A stretch of DNA of 64,000 nt, from NCBI GenBank assembly GCA_001548435.1, contig AP017308.1, positions 3,047,030-3,111,029 of the forward strand, written 5' to 3'. Shown piece by piece: positions 16,708 through 25,047 of the stretch (within the stretch, counting starts at the first letter, position 1; every line of letters begins with the position of its first letter). Below the pieces are notes generated by a model that was not told where the DNA came from, made no database searches, and saw only the letters and a list, made by a program, of their open reading frames with translations. The DNA is from Leptolyngbya sp. NIES-3755. Its GTDB lineage: Bacteria; Cyanobacteriota; Cyanobacteriia; Leptolyngbyales; Leptolyngbyaceae. The translations under genes were made by a program, and so were the position numbers.

Positions 16708-17436
16708 ATGTCGGAAACTTTGCCTGCTGAAGTGCGAATCGTTCTGGTTGAGCCTGCCGGGGCGCTGAATGTTGGTTCGATCGCTCGTGTAATGAAAAAT
16801 ATGGGCTTGCATCAATTAGTACTTGTGAATCCTCAGTGTGATTTACAGTCGGATGATGCCCGGAAAATGGCAATGAGAGCGATCGACGTTTTGGAAGCAG
16901 CACAGATTGTCAAATCAATTCCAGAAGCATTGGTCGGATGTCATCGGGCGATCGCAACTGCGGTTCGATCGAGAATTGATGCCCCGTTAGAACATCCACG
17001 TGAAGCCTTACCTTGGTTATTAGAACCAGGACTAAACACTGCATTGTTATTTGGTTCTGAAGATCGAGGACTGAGTAATGAAGAACTGAAATATGCTCAG
17101 CGGTTTGTATATATTCCAACTAGCAGTAACTATCAATCACTGAATCTTGCTCAGGCAGTAGCACTCTGTTGTTACGAGCTATTTCAAGCTCCGATACCGA
17201 TCGCACCTGAAGCAATTCCTTGTTCATTGGATGCACTCGATCGAGCTTATCAGCATCTCGAATCCGTACTACTCGATATTGGATACTTGCAACCGCATAC
17301 CGCCGCGAGTCGGATGGAAAAATTTAGACACATCTTCAATCGAGCCAATCTTTCAGAAAATGAATTATCCTTGCTGCGCGGCGTTTTGCGGCAGATTGAA
17401 TGGGCAGCGAAAACCCGAACTGCTGAAGATTCATAG
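16708..17436 (+). CDS. SpoU-class RNA 2'-O-methyltransferase, TrmJ-like
   Basis: A 242-residue SPOUT methyltransferase. Motif 1 is LNVGSIARVMKNMG, motif 2 LLFGSEDRGLSNEE and motif 3 YQSLNLAQAVALCCYEL, which together form the knotted SAM site. The extra C-terminal helical domain (about 165-242) is typical of TrmJ, which methylates position 32 of tRNA. ATG at 16708 is chosen over the TTG two codons earlier. It lies 26 bp past the CHAT gene but is probably an independent housekeeping gene. Confidence 0.88.
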   Translation: MSETLPAEVRIVLVEPAGALNVGSIARVMKNMGLHQLVLVNPQCDLQSDDARKMAMRAIDVLEAAQIVKSIPEALVGCHRAIATAVRSRIDAPLEHPREALPWLLEPGLNTALLFGSEDRGLSNEELKYAQRFVYIPTSSNYQSLNLAQAVALCCYELFQAPIPIAPEAIPCSLDALDRAYQHLESVLLDIGYLQPHTAASRMEKFRHIFNRANLSENELSLLRGVLRQIEWAAKTRTAEDS

Positions 17437-17568
17437 ACTTGATCGGATCAAATCTACGAAGTCAATGTAAAATCCCTAAAACATATCGTGTGGCGAAAAT
17501 TGTAAAGCGTTCTGAACTTGGAACTGCTTTTGTTAACCCTTGTTCCTGACGAACGGAGAACAGCATCA

Positions 17569-18912
17569 ATGTGGGATGATACGGATGATTCAGCGGCATC
17601 AAATTTAGAGCGCAACGGGCGGACAGCACAACGCCGCCGTTCTCGTCGTCGGGCAGTTGAAACTCCACCGAAACCGATTCCCCTTCCGTCACGTCGGGAA
17701 CGAGCACGTAAACCAATTCCAACTGAGCGATCGAAACCTCGCGACTTTGCCACCACAGTTCGATCGTTTGGCACTGATCGTCCGCGATCGAAAGAACGTC
17801 GTCTCGAAGTGGTTCCCCCGCCAGAAGTTCGACGCACTCCTGCAAGAAAACCGCCCGCACCTAAAAGTCGATCGGCATTAGCATTTCTCTATGGCACTCG
17901 ATTGTTAATTCTAGGTGTTGGAATTGGTGTGATTGCTGGAACTAGCTTATCGATTTGGGACCCAGCGACGAGATTTGGCGGAACTCCTCAACCTGAAAAA
18001 ACTGAACAAGCAACGCCTTCTCCTACTCCTGCTGTCGCGTCTCAACTTCAACTGAATCAAGAGATTACGGGGCTGAAAACGCAAATTCAAACTGCGATCG
18101 CGTCCCAAACCCAATTAACTCCAGGCTTCATGATCGTCGATGCCGATACTCACGCTTATGTGGATGTCAATGGCTCCAATCCGATTCCTGCTGCTAGTAC
18201 AATCAAATTTCCGATTCTCGTTGCCTTTTTCCAAGCGGTCGATGAAGGAAAGATTCGACTTGATGAACCGTTGACCATGCGAAAAGAACTTGTTGCGACT
18301 GAATCTGGAGAGCTTCAAAATCTGCCTGTCGGTTCACAGTTTCCCGCGATCGAAGTGGCAACCAAAATGATCGATATCAGCGACAACACCGCGACAAATA
18401 TGATTATCGATCGCTTGGGTGGCAAAGATGCTGTCAATCAGCGGTTTCAATCTTGGGGCTTAACGAATACTGCCGTTCAAAACATGCTCCCCGATTTGCC
18501 AGGGACGAATACGAGTAGTCCGCGTGATATGGTCGCGCTCTTAGATGCGGTGAATCGTGGCGAATTAGTCACGATGCGATCGCACGATCGCATGCTCAGC
18601 ATCATGCGGAAAGTCGTCAACAATTCGCTGCTGCCACAAGGATTGGGAGAAGGATCAGCGATCGCTCATAAAACCGGAGACATCGGAATTATGCTCGGTG
18701 ATGTTGGCATGATCGATTTACCGAATGGGAAACGCTATTTGATGGCGGCAATGGTGAAACGTCCACACAATGACGATCGAGCCGGAGACCTGATTCGCCA
18801 AGTGTCGAAGATGACGTTTCAGTATTTCAATCAATTGAATGCGGCTCCACCGAGTCCGACACCGAGTCCACAAGGAGCAGAACCCCCGAAATCCACGATC
18901 GCACAACCCTAA
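17569..18912 (+). CDS. Class A beta-lactamase-like serine hydrolase with basic N-terminal extension
   Basis: A 447-residue membrane-anchored serine hydrolase. Residues 1-100 are Arg/Pro-rich and low in complexity, a single membrane helix follows (about 103-128), then a Pro-rich spacer and a penicilloyl-serine-transferase fold. All three active-site motifs are intact: S210-T-I-K213, S271-D-N273 and K368-T-G370. The fold is class A-like but the usual omega-loop Glu motif is not obvious, so it may be a cell-wall-related enzyme rather than a resistance enzyme. ATG at 17569 has GGAG upstream. The C-terminus is a short Pro-rich tail. Confidence 0.85.
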   Translation: MWDDTDDSAASNLERNGRTAQRRRSRRRAVETPPKPIPLPSRRERARKPIPTERSKPRDFATTVRSFGTDRPRSKERRLEVVPPPEVRRTPARKPPAPKSRSALAFLYGTRLLILGVGIGVIAGTSLSIWDPATRFGGTPQPEKTEQATPSPTPAVASQLQLNQEITGLKTQIQTAIASQTQLTPGFMIVDADTHAYVDVNGSNPIPAASTIKFPILVAFFQAVDEGKIRLDEPLTMRKELVATESGELQNLPVGSQFPAIEVATKMIDISDNTATNMIIDRLGGKDAVNQRFQSWGLTNTAVQNMLPDLPGTNTSSPRDMVALLDAVNRGELVTMRSHDRMLSIMRKVVNNSLLPQGLGEGSAIAHKTGDIGIMLGDVGMIDLPNGKRYLMAAMVKRPHNDDRAGDLIRQVSKMTFQYFNQLNAAPPSPTPSPQGAEPPKSTIAQP

Positions 18913-18924
18913 TGTTCATTGTGT

Positions 18925-19291
18925 CACCGGGAAACCCAATTCCCTTGTGGGTTGGGAGGGATAGGTGCGCGGACTGATGGGGTTCAATGCCCCGGAAGCC
19001 CGCACTAATCAGGCACTAATCAGTGCGAGAAACGATGGTCTCTCTGGTATAATTGTCGGCATGACAAGCCCACTCCTTTAACAAAGGCACGACCTGCAAG
19101 GCTACGCACTACAGGAGATACAGTTTCGGAAGCTTTAGCTTTCTGGGAGAGAGGGATGAGCATAACGCTCCTTGCAAAATCAATTGAATACTTCGGGTGG
19201 CAGTCAATCCGCCTATTGCGCTCCGACTTCTAGACGGCTAGTTGGATGTGGAAGTGCAAGCCCCATCCCCTTGTGGGTGAGGTAGTTGACA
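18925..19291 (+). mobile_element. IS200/IS605-like right end with omega-RNA-like folds, no transposase
   Basis: This gene-free segment is rich in hairpins: AACCCA/TGGGTT (18933-18953), GTGCG/CGCAC (18965-19005) enclosing GGGG/CCCC, and a terminal stem CCCCATCC/GGGTGAGG (19261-19282) followed by TAGTTGAC. The last feature resembles the right-end hairpin of cyanobacterial IS200/IS605 elements next to tnpB, where the guide RNA is encoded. An 11-bp direct repeat, CCCTTGTGGGT, recurs at 18942 and 19268. No tnpA or tnpB reading frame remains. Recognition is by resemblance; the left boundary is unknown. Confidence 0.4.
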
Positions 19292-19325
19292 TAATGAAAA
19301 ACGTATCGATCGTAGTTTTGGACTT

Positions 19326-19559
19326 ATGACATTAATCACAGTTTTAAGATCGATTTGGGTATTTTCTGCGGTCGGAATTGTCATTCTGGTACTGTTGCAT
19401 AGTCCGAAAGGCGATGGTTTGGGTGGATTGGGCGGTCAAGCTCAACTGTTTACCAGTACCAAAAGCGCAGAAACGACTCTGAATCGTGCCACTTGGCTAC
19501 TCACCATTCTATTTATGGGAATCACCGTTGTTCTGAGTGCAGGATGGCTCGGTCGCTAG
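19326..19559 (+). CDS. secG: Preprotein translocase subunit SecG
   Basis: A 77-residue protein with two membrane helices (about 5-25 and 52-74) flanking the conserved cytoplasmic loop SPKGDGLGGLGGQAQLFTS. SecG assists SecYE in protein translocation. It starts about 35 bp after the IS-like segment; TTGACA at 19286-19291 could act as its -35 element. The next gene's likely start overlaps its last 16 bases. Confidence 0.93.
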   Translation: MTLITVLRSIWVFSAVGIVILVLLHSPKGDGLGGLGGQAQLFTSTKSAETTLNRATWLLTILFMGITVVLSAGWLGR

Positions 19560-20212
19560 GATTTCGATGGTTTAAAGCGCATTCGATTGTTTCATTGACG
19601 ATCGGATGCGTTTTGTTTTGGGCAATTTCTAGCCAAGCGTTACCTGCTCCAAGAATTCATCCTCTTCCAACAGTTTTGGCGCAGTGGAGCGATCAATCTG
19701 GCGATTACTTCGATCGAGTTGAGAAGACCGCTCCGGAGTATCTAATTTGGTCGCGCTTTCCGGTGAGAGTTTATATTCAGCCTGCGGATGCTCGGAGTCA
19801 GACTTGGAACAATTTGATGATGCAAGCGGTGAAGGAATGGCAGGCTTATTTTTCACTGGAATTGGTCGATCGACAAGAGAACGCGGATATTTTTATCGAT
19901 CGATCTTCGATTCCATTACGATTTCCGCCGACGGAGCGAATTCGATTTGCAGACACTCGATTTGAACTGTTTGAACAAGATAGTATTCTGCGGCATCGAA
20001 TGAAGATTCGGATTCAACCCAATCGACCGGATCTTTCAATGCTTGCGGCGGCGCGTCATGAGTTGGGACATGCTCTTGGCATCTGGGGACATAGCCCACT
20101 GGAAACCGATGTGATGTATTTCTCGCAAGTCCGAACGCCGCCTGTCATTTCTGCAAGAGATGTGAACACCTTGAAGCGAGTGTATGAACAGCCCACACGA
20201 CTCGGTTGGTGA
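19544..20212 (+). CDS. Matrixin-like zinc metalloprotease, exported
   Basis: A 222-residue protein with a signal peptide or anchor (about 10-30) and a metzincin-type zinc motif HELGHALGIWGHS (HExxHxxGxxH). A downstream VMYF supplies the Met-turn. These features fit the matrixin (M10-like) group. The likely ATG at 19544 overlaps secG by 16 bases, so translation may be coupled; earlier in-frame starts lie deeper in secG. The substrate is unknown, and the periplasm or cell surface is the expected location. Confidence 0.8.
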   Translation: MARSLGFRWFKAHSIVSLTIGCVLFWAISSQALPAPRIHPLPTVLAQWSDQSGDYFDRVEKTAPEYLIWSRFPVRVYIQPADARSQTWNNLMMQAVKEWQAYFSLELVDRQENADIFIDRSSIPLRFPPTERIRFADTRFELFEQDSILRHRMKIRIQPNRPDLSMLAAARHELGHALGIWGHSPLETDVMYFSQVRTPPVISARDVNTLKRVYEQPTRLGW

Positions 20213-20318
20213 ATTTCAGAATTTGCCGAATCCCCATCTCTAGACAGTCGAAAAGATTTCGCGATCACCTGCAATCTGGAGAGTACACTCGATAAGGTTC
20301 GGTAAGGAGTGGAAAACG

Positions 20319-21443
20319 GTGGGACTCGGCAAATGGATTGGATTTTTGGCATTCGCAATTTCGCTGTATATCCTGTGGCAGCTTAACCAGGTATTGCTGC
20401 TTGTGTTTGCGGCAGTCGTGTTTGCAACGGCGCTCAGTAGTTTGGTGAAATCGCTACAACGGTTTGGGTTAAAGCGTGGAGGAGCGGTACTCGCCTCGAT
20501 CGTCGGGCTGATTATTCTGATCATTTTGTTTGTCGGGCTGATTGTGCCGCCGTTTATTTCGCAGATTCAGCAACTGATCGAATTAGTGCCTAGAGGATTC
20601 GCTCAATTGCAAATCTGGTTTGATCAAATGCAGCAAATGATCCCAGGCTCTTCGCAGTATTTACCTGGTGTTGATGATTTGCTGCGGCAGGTTCAGCCGT
20701 TGGTAACGAGAGCATTGGGAAACTTTGTTGCACTATTCCGTGATGCGTTGGCAGTTCTGTTAAACATTCTGTTGGTGTTGATTTTGACAATTATGTTGTT
20801 GATCAATCCTCAACCGTATCGCAAAGGATTCATAGCGCTATTTCCTTCGTTTTATCGCAGACGTGCGGATCAAATTCTTTCACTGTGCGAAGTGTCGCTG
20901 GTGAATTGGATTATCGGAATTTTGATCAATATGGTTGTGATTGGCTTAGTAAGTGGGATTTCGCTGTTGATATTAGGCGTACCGCTTGTGTTGGCGAATG
21001 CACTTTTGGCAGGACTTTTAGAAGCGATTCCGAATGTGGGTCCGGTTTTAAGTGTAATTCCTCCGATCGCAGTTGCGCTTTTAGATGCTCCCTGGAAAGC
21101 GGTCGCGGTTTTGATCGTTTATGTTTTGATTCAGCAGCTTGAACAGTATTTGCTGGTTCCATTTGTGATGTCGAAACAGGTGTCGATTTTGCCTGCGGTG
21201 ACATTGATTTCGCAAGTTGTATGTGCGATCGCATTCGGCTTTCTCGGTCTATTTCTGGCAATTCCGCTCGTGATCGTGGGTCAAATTTGGGTGCGAGAAG
21301 CTTTAGTTCGCGACATTCTCGATCATTGGCGCAAAGATGAGTACGAAGCTCGAATCATTGATCACGCTCAGACAGAACTGCAAAAACTTCCCGAAGCGCC
21401 TCAAGAAGTGATTGATTTACCGGATGAATCGGATTCGGAGTAG
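20319..21443 (+). CDS. AI-2E family transporter (YdiK/TqsA-like)
   Basis: A 374-residue integral membrane protein with about seven or eight hydrophobic segments. The family pattern is clear: the N-terminal helix pair, a long central periplasmic region (PPFISQIQQLIELVPRG), then GLLEAIPNVGPVLS and GFLGLFLAIPLVI. Members export small molecules such as autoinducer-2, or exchange Na+/H+; the substrate here is unknown. The start is GTG at 20319 with AAGGAG upstream. The C-terminal tail is acidic. Confidence 0.88.
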   Translation: MGLGKWIGFLAFAISLYILWQLNQVLLLVFAAVVFATALSSLVKSLQRFGLKRGGAVLASIVGLIILIILFVGLIVPPFISQIQQLIELVPRGFAQLQIWFDQMQQMIPGSSQYLPGVDDLLRQVQPLVTRALGNFVALFRDALAVLLNILLVLILTIMLLINPQPYRKGFIALFPSFYRRRADQILSLCEVSLVNWIIGILINMVVIGLVSGISLLILGVPLVLANALLAGLLEAIPNVGPVLSVIPPIAVALLDAPWKAVAVLIVYVLIQQLEQYLLVPFVMSKQVSILPAVTLISQVVCAIAFGFLGLFLAIPLVIVGQIWVREALVRDILDHWRKDEYEARIIDHAQTELQKLPEAPQEVIDLPDESDSE

Positions 21444-21485
21444 AACATCAGAGATAGAATACTCAGCGATCTTGTTTGAAGTCTC

Positions 21486-22277
21486 ATGTTTCTATTTCTT
21501 TCTAAACTGCTGCCAATCTTCATTTATCCGCTGGGTTTGAGTTGTGTCCTGCTCATTCTTACGTTTGTTCTGATTCTGAGAAAGCGATCGCGTTTAGCGC
21601 TAATTCCAATCACGCTCACATTTCTGATTTTGGCTCTAAGTTCGAGTGCTTGGGTCAGTAACGCGATCGTTCAATCCTTAGAATTCCAGTACATTACCCA
21701 AGGTGAAATTCCGACCGCAGATGCGATCGTCGTTCTGGGTGGCGCAACCGAGTCTGCATTACCGCCGCGTCCGTGGATTGAACTGCGAGAAGAAGGCGAT
21801 CGAGTTCTTTACGCTGGCAAGTTGTACCGCGACAAAAAAGCGCCACGATTGATTTTGAGTGGAGGACGAGTCGATTGGCGACCGAGTTCAACCTCAGAGG
21901 CAGAAGATATGGCGATTGTATTGGAAATGATGGGCGTTCCGCGATCGGCAATGTTACTCGAATCTCGATCGCTCAATACTCGCGAAAATGCCGTCTACAC
22001 TCAGGAAATTATGCAGGCACAGAAGATTCAGAAAATTCTGTTAGTCACTTCTGCCATGCACATGCCGCGATCGATGTTGATTTTCAAGAAGCTTGGAATT
22101 GATGCGATTCCTGCTCCGACTGATTACATCACGAGTTTTGCTGATCAAGGAGCGCGATCCAGCCTAGAAGCAACGATCTTAGATACTTTACCGGACGCGG
22201 ATCAAATGCGTCGCACCACTCGCGCTCTGAAGGAATACATCGGGATTCTGGTATATCGCTTGCGAGGATGGGCTTAG
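21486..22277 (+). CDS. YdcF/ElyC family (DUF218) protein
   Basis: A 263-residue protein with two N-terminal membrane helices (about 8-30 and 38-58) and a DUF218 domain. ADAIVVLGGATES, LILSGGRVDW and SLNTRENAVYT are the typical motifs, and MHMPRSMLIFKKLG follows. ElyC-type members act in envelope and peptidoglycan precursor homeostasis in E. coli; the exact role here is inferred only. It follows the AI-2E gene after 42 bp on the same strand. Confidence 0.88.
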   Translation: MFLFLSKLLPIFIYPLGLSCVLLILTFVLILRKRSRLALIPITLTFLILALSSSAWVSNAIVQSLEFQYITQGEIPTADAIVVLGGATESALPPRPWIELREEGDRVLYAGKLYRDKKAPRLILSGGRVDWRPSSTSEAEDMAIVLEMMGVPRSAMLLESRSLNTRENAVYTQEIMQAQKIQKILLVTSAMHMPRSMLIFKKLGIDAIPAPTDYITSFADQGARSSLEATILDTLPDADQMRRTTRALKEYIGILVYRLRGWA

Positions 22278-22307
22278 ATCGATTTTCCGCTCTCAAGACT
22301 GGCTGTT

Positions 22308-22354
22308 AGTACGCGCAGGCGTACTTTGTTTGTATAGGAGCGAATTCTATTCGC
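22308..22354. repeat. Two adjacent palindromes upstream of acsF
   Basis: AGTACGC-gcag-GCGTACT (22308-22325) and GCGAAT-tct-ATTCGC (22340-22354) lie 14 bp apart. Hairpin pairs of this sort are common dispersed intergenic repeats in cyanobacteria, but could also bind a regulator. The rest of 22278-22566 shows no other gene. Confidence 0.5.
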
Positions 22355-22566
22355 CACGGCATCCGATTCGCTCAGACGCAATGATGACCACAAAATTACT
22401 GTTCTAAATTGTAAAGACTCGTTGCAACTCTTAATAAAACAGCGGAAAAGCGTTGCAGGAAGCTTGGTAAACTAAGAGGCGTATGAAAACTTGGAATGCT
22501 GATGGCGAAGTAATTTGCCGCATTCCTCAAACCCACTTAGACCACACTGCGCGAATCGTAAAACTC

Positions 22567-23643
22567 ATGGTAGATTCTCTTAAAAAACCAGGCTTTGAAG
22601 AACTGCGCCCCGGAATCAAGGTTCCAGCGAAAGAAACGATTCTCACGCCGCGCTTCTACACCACCGACTTTGACGAGATGGCGCAGATGGATCTCTCCGT
22701 CAATGAGGAAGAGTTTGAAGCATTGGTCGCAGAATTGCGAAACGACTATAATCGCCACCATTTTGTGCGCGATCAAGAGTTCGAGCAATCCTGGGATCAT
22801 ATTGATGGCGAGACCCGCAAAGTCTTTATCGAATTCCTAGAGCGCTCCTGTACGGCTGAATTCTCAGGTTTCTTGCTGTACAAGGAACTGTCTCGCAAAC
22901 TGAAAGACCGTAATCCTTTGCTGGCTGAAGGTTTTTCGCTGATGTCCCGCGATGAAGCTCGTCACGCTGGATTTTTGAACAAAGCGTTGTCTGACTTCAA
23001 TTTGTCGCTCGATTTAGGTTTCTTGACCAAGAGCCGCAAGTATACGTTCTTTAAGCCGAAGTTCATCTTCTACGCAACTTATCTGTCTGAGAAGATTGGC
23101 TACTGGCGCTACATTACGATTTTCCATCACCTCAAAGCGCATCCTGAAGACCGGATCTATCCGATCTTTAAGTTCTTTGATAACTGGTGCCAAGATGAGA
23201 ACCGTCACGGCGATTTCTTCGATGCTTTGATGCGAACTCAGCCCCAATTCTTGAATGATTGGAAAGCGAAACTCTGGTGTCGGTTCTTCTTGCTGTCGGT
23301 GTTTGCGACGATGTATCTCAACGACATTCAGCGCAGTGACTTCTACGAAGCGATCGGGCTGAACACTCGCGAATTTGAGTACACCGTGATCGAGAAGACG
23401 AACGAAACCGCAGGTCGCGTCTTCCCAGTCATTCTCGATGTCAAGCATCCGAAGTTCTATGAGCGCTTGGAAACTTGCGTTCAAAACAACGAGAACTTAA
23501 GAGCGATCGACAGCACAAACGCACCGAAACTGGTGAAGACACTGAAGAAGCTGCCTTACTACGTCTCGAACGGGGTTCAACTGGCGACATTGTATTTCAC
23601 GAAGCCGATCGATGTCACACCGACTCACGGTCAAGTTCGATAG
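22567..23643 (+). CDS. acsF: Mg-protoporphyrin IX monomethyl ester (oxidative) cyclase, aerobic
   Basis: The oxygen-dependent diiron cyclase that forms ring E of chlorophyll. From ATG at 22567 it has 358 residues, the family length, starting [16 protein letters not shown]. Ferritin-like iron ligands are visible in ExxH-type motifs [10 protein letters not shown] and [10 protein letters not shown], with further Glu in the [11 protein letters not shown] helix. An in-frame ATG at 22483 would add 28 residues of low family similarity and is considered less likely. A strong terminator follows the stop. Confidence 0.95.
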   Translation: MVDSLKKPGFEELRPGIKVPAKETILTPRFYTTDFDEMAQMDLSVNEEEFEALVAELRNDYNRHHFVRDQEFEQSWDHIDGETRKVFIEFLERSCTAEFSGFLLYKELSRKLKDRNPLLAEGFSLMSRDEARHAGFLNKALSDFNLSLDLGFLTKSRKYTFFKPKFIFYATYLSEKIGYWRYITIFHHLKAHPEDRIYPIFKFFDNWCQDENRHGDFFDALMRTQPQFLNDWKAKLWCRFFLLSVFATMYLNDIQRSDFYEAIGLNTREFEYTVIEKTNETAGRVFPVILDVKHPKFYERLETCVQNNENLRAIDSTNAPKLVKTLKKLPYYVSNGVQLATLYFTKPIDVTPTHGQVR

Positions 23644-23667
23644 ATCCTGAGTACCCCTTGGTCTGGA

Positions 23668-23695
23668 GCGGTTCCAATTCGGAACCGCTTTTTTT
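23668..23695 (+). terminator. Rho-independent terminator of acsF
   Basis: GCGGTTCC-aattc-GGAACCGC forms a perfect 8-bp stem (23668-23688), followed by seven T (23689-23695). It lies 24 bases after the acsF stop and its T-run touches the end of the convergent raf1 gene. Confidence 0.9.
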
Positions 23696-24746
23696 ATTCG
23701 TCAATTTGCCAAAGCTCGGTTGTATAAGCCTCATCAAGAACCTTTTTCGGACGCATCACTAAGATTACTCGTCCCAATAGTGGCATTGTTGGCGCTTCCT
23801 CGAACCATTGCAATTCAATCTGCTCTTCGTTTGCGATCGCGAAATAACTATCCATCTGCCATTCCTGCCGAGCACGATCGAGCACAACGATGACTTCTTC
23901 TGCATTACCGGGTAACGGATTCGGAAGTCGATCGCTATCACACAGCATTGCAACCGGGTCTTCAGCGCTCCGAATCACTTGCCAGCCCGGAACCGTCATC
24001 CATGCACCCGTTCCCGAAAATTGGATAATGCCAAACACGCCAGTTTCTTCGGTCATCGGTACAGCGTGAAGATCTGTCACTTTTAAGGGAAGCTTTCCAG
24101 CCACCGGAAGAATGCGCGGGAGTTGTTCATCAGACTCTAAGCGATAAACGGGAAGGCGAGGAGCAGGACGCTTTGGAGTCACCGTGAAATCGGTTAAGAG
24201 AGCTTCGATCGCTTTTCGAGCCGTTTCACTGTGAGCGAACTTTAGACCTCTAGCGATGTAGCGCGATCGCTCTTGTAAATCGGTCTTTTCTTTCGCAGTT
24301 TTCCAGGCTTGATATGCGATCGCGTCCCCTGGATGGGATGTAAACGCTTCGGGCACTTTAGTCAATCGTGAGAAGTCTTTCAGCGCACGAGCCACTTCAT
24401 GCACTTCATCGGTATCCAAGTTCTTCTCGAAGACTAATTCTGCTGCCGCTGCCCGTTCCGATTGTGAAAGGACTCGCAGTTCATACAGAATATCGCTGGC
24501 TCTTTGACCAAAATGCGATCGAACGGCATCCGAAACGCCCACTTTCAGCATCGAATCGTAAACCTGAGCCGCAACGATAATCTGATTTTGATGAATTGGC
24601 TCAAATCCAGTCGCTTCAAAAATAGCATTTGGCGTATATCCTGCCTTTTGCAAAGTTTGGCAAGATTGCGCCCAATCGACCCACGATCCTTCTTTACGAC
24701 GCAGCGACAACAGTAATTCATCTGCGTTTGATAATTCCTCAGTCAT
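23694..24746 (-). CDS. raf1: RuBisCO accumulation factor 1
   Basis: A 350-residue Raf1, the chaperone that brings RbcL dimers together during Form I RuBisCO assembly. The N-terminal helical domain starts LLLSLRRKEGSWVDWAQSCQ, continues YTPNAIFEATGFEP, and is joined by a Pro-rich linker (near RPAPRLPVYRLES) to the C-terminal beta domain that mediates dimerisation. Length and two-domain plan match cyanobacterial Raf1. It converges on acsF. Confidence 0.93.
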   Translation of the reverse strand: MTEELSNADELLLSLRRKEGSWVDWAQSCQTLQKAGYTPNAIFEATGFEPIHQNQIIVAAQVYDSMLKVGVSDAVRSHFGQRASDILYELRVLSQSERAAAAELVFEKNLDTDEVHEVARALKDFSRLTKVPEAFTSHPGDAIAYQAWKTAKEKTDLQERSRYIARGLKFAHSETARKAIEALLTDFTVTPKRPAPRLPVYRLESDEQLPRILPVAGKLPLKVTDLHAVPMTEETGVFGIIQFSGTGAWMTVPGWQVIRSAEDPVAMLCDSDRLPNPLPGNAEEVIVVLDRARQEWQMDSYFAIANEEQIELQWFEEAPTMPLLGRVILVMRPKKVLDEAYTTELWQIDE

Positions 24747-24828
24747 AGCGCGGTTTTTCCCATTGAATCCTCAATTAGATTAGCAAAGGGAGATTCGCAA
24801 GATCATTTAGATTATTGGAACGATCGCA

Positions 24829-24972
24829 CTATGTAATGCTGAGCGTGTCTTTGTCGATCGGGAAAATATAGCGATTTGCCACTTGTTGATAATGAAAAAT
24901 GCCGATCGCAGCCCCGATTCCAATCAATATAGCGAGAGCGAGTCCCAAACGATAATGCGACTGAACCTTCAT
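24829..24972 (-). CDS. Small membrane protein, 47 aa
   Basis: A short ORF, ATG at 24972 and TAG at 24829-24831, in the gap between lpxB and raf1. One strongly hydrophobic helix (LGLALAILIGIGAAIGIF, about residues 9-26) is followed by a short polar tail. The positive N-terminus would place the tail outside the cytoplasm. The ribosome site is weak. No family is recognised, but the clean single-helix design argues against chance. Confidence 0.5.
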   Translation of the reverse strand: MKVQSHYRLGLALAILIGIGAAIGIFHYQQVANRYIFPIDKDTLSIT

Positions 24973-25047
24973 AGCTCAATGAACGAATGACGAACATCTC
25001 TAATATGTTTAAGTCTGAAATGTTCTGCCTCGTGCTATCGAATGATT

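Noticed and set aside
22483-22566. Longer acsF start adding 28 residues
   Set aside because: The extension has no family similarity, and the shorter start gives the usual 358 residues.
23014-23484. 156-aa frame antisense to acsF
   Set aside because: It lies fully inside a well-conserved gene and shows no domain.
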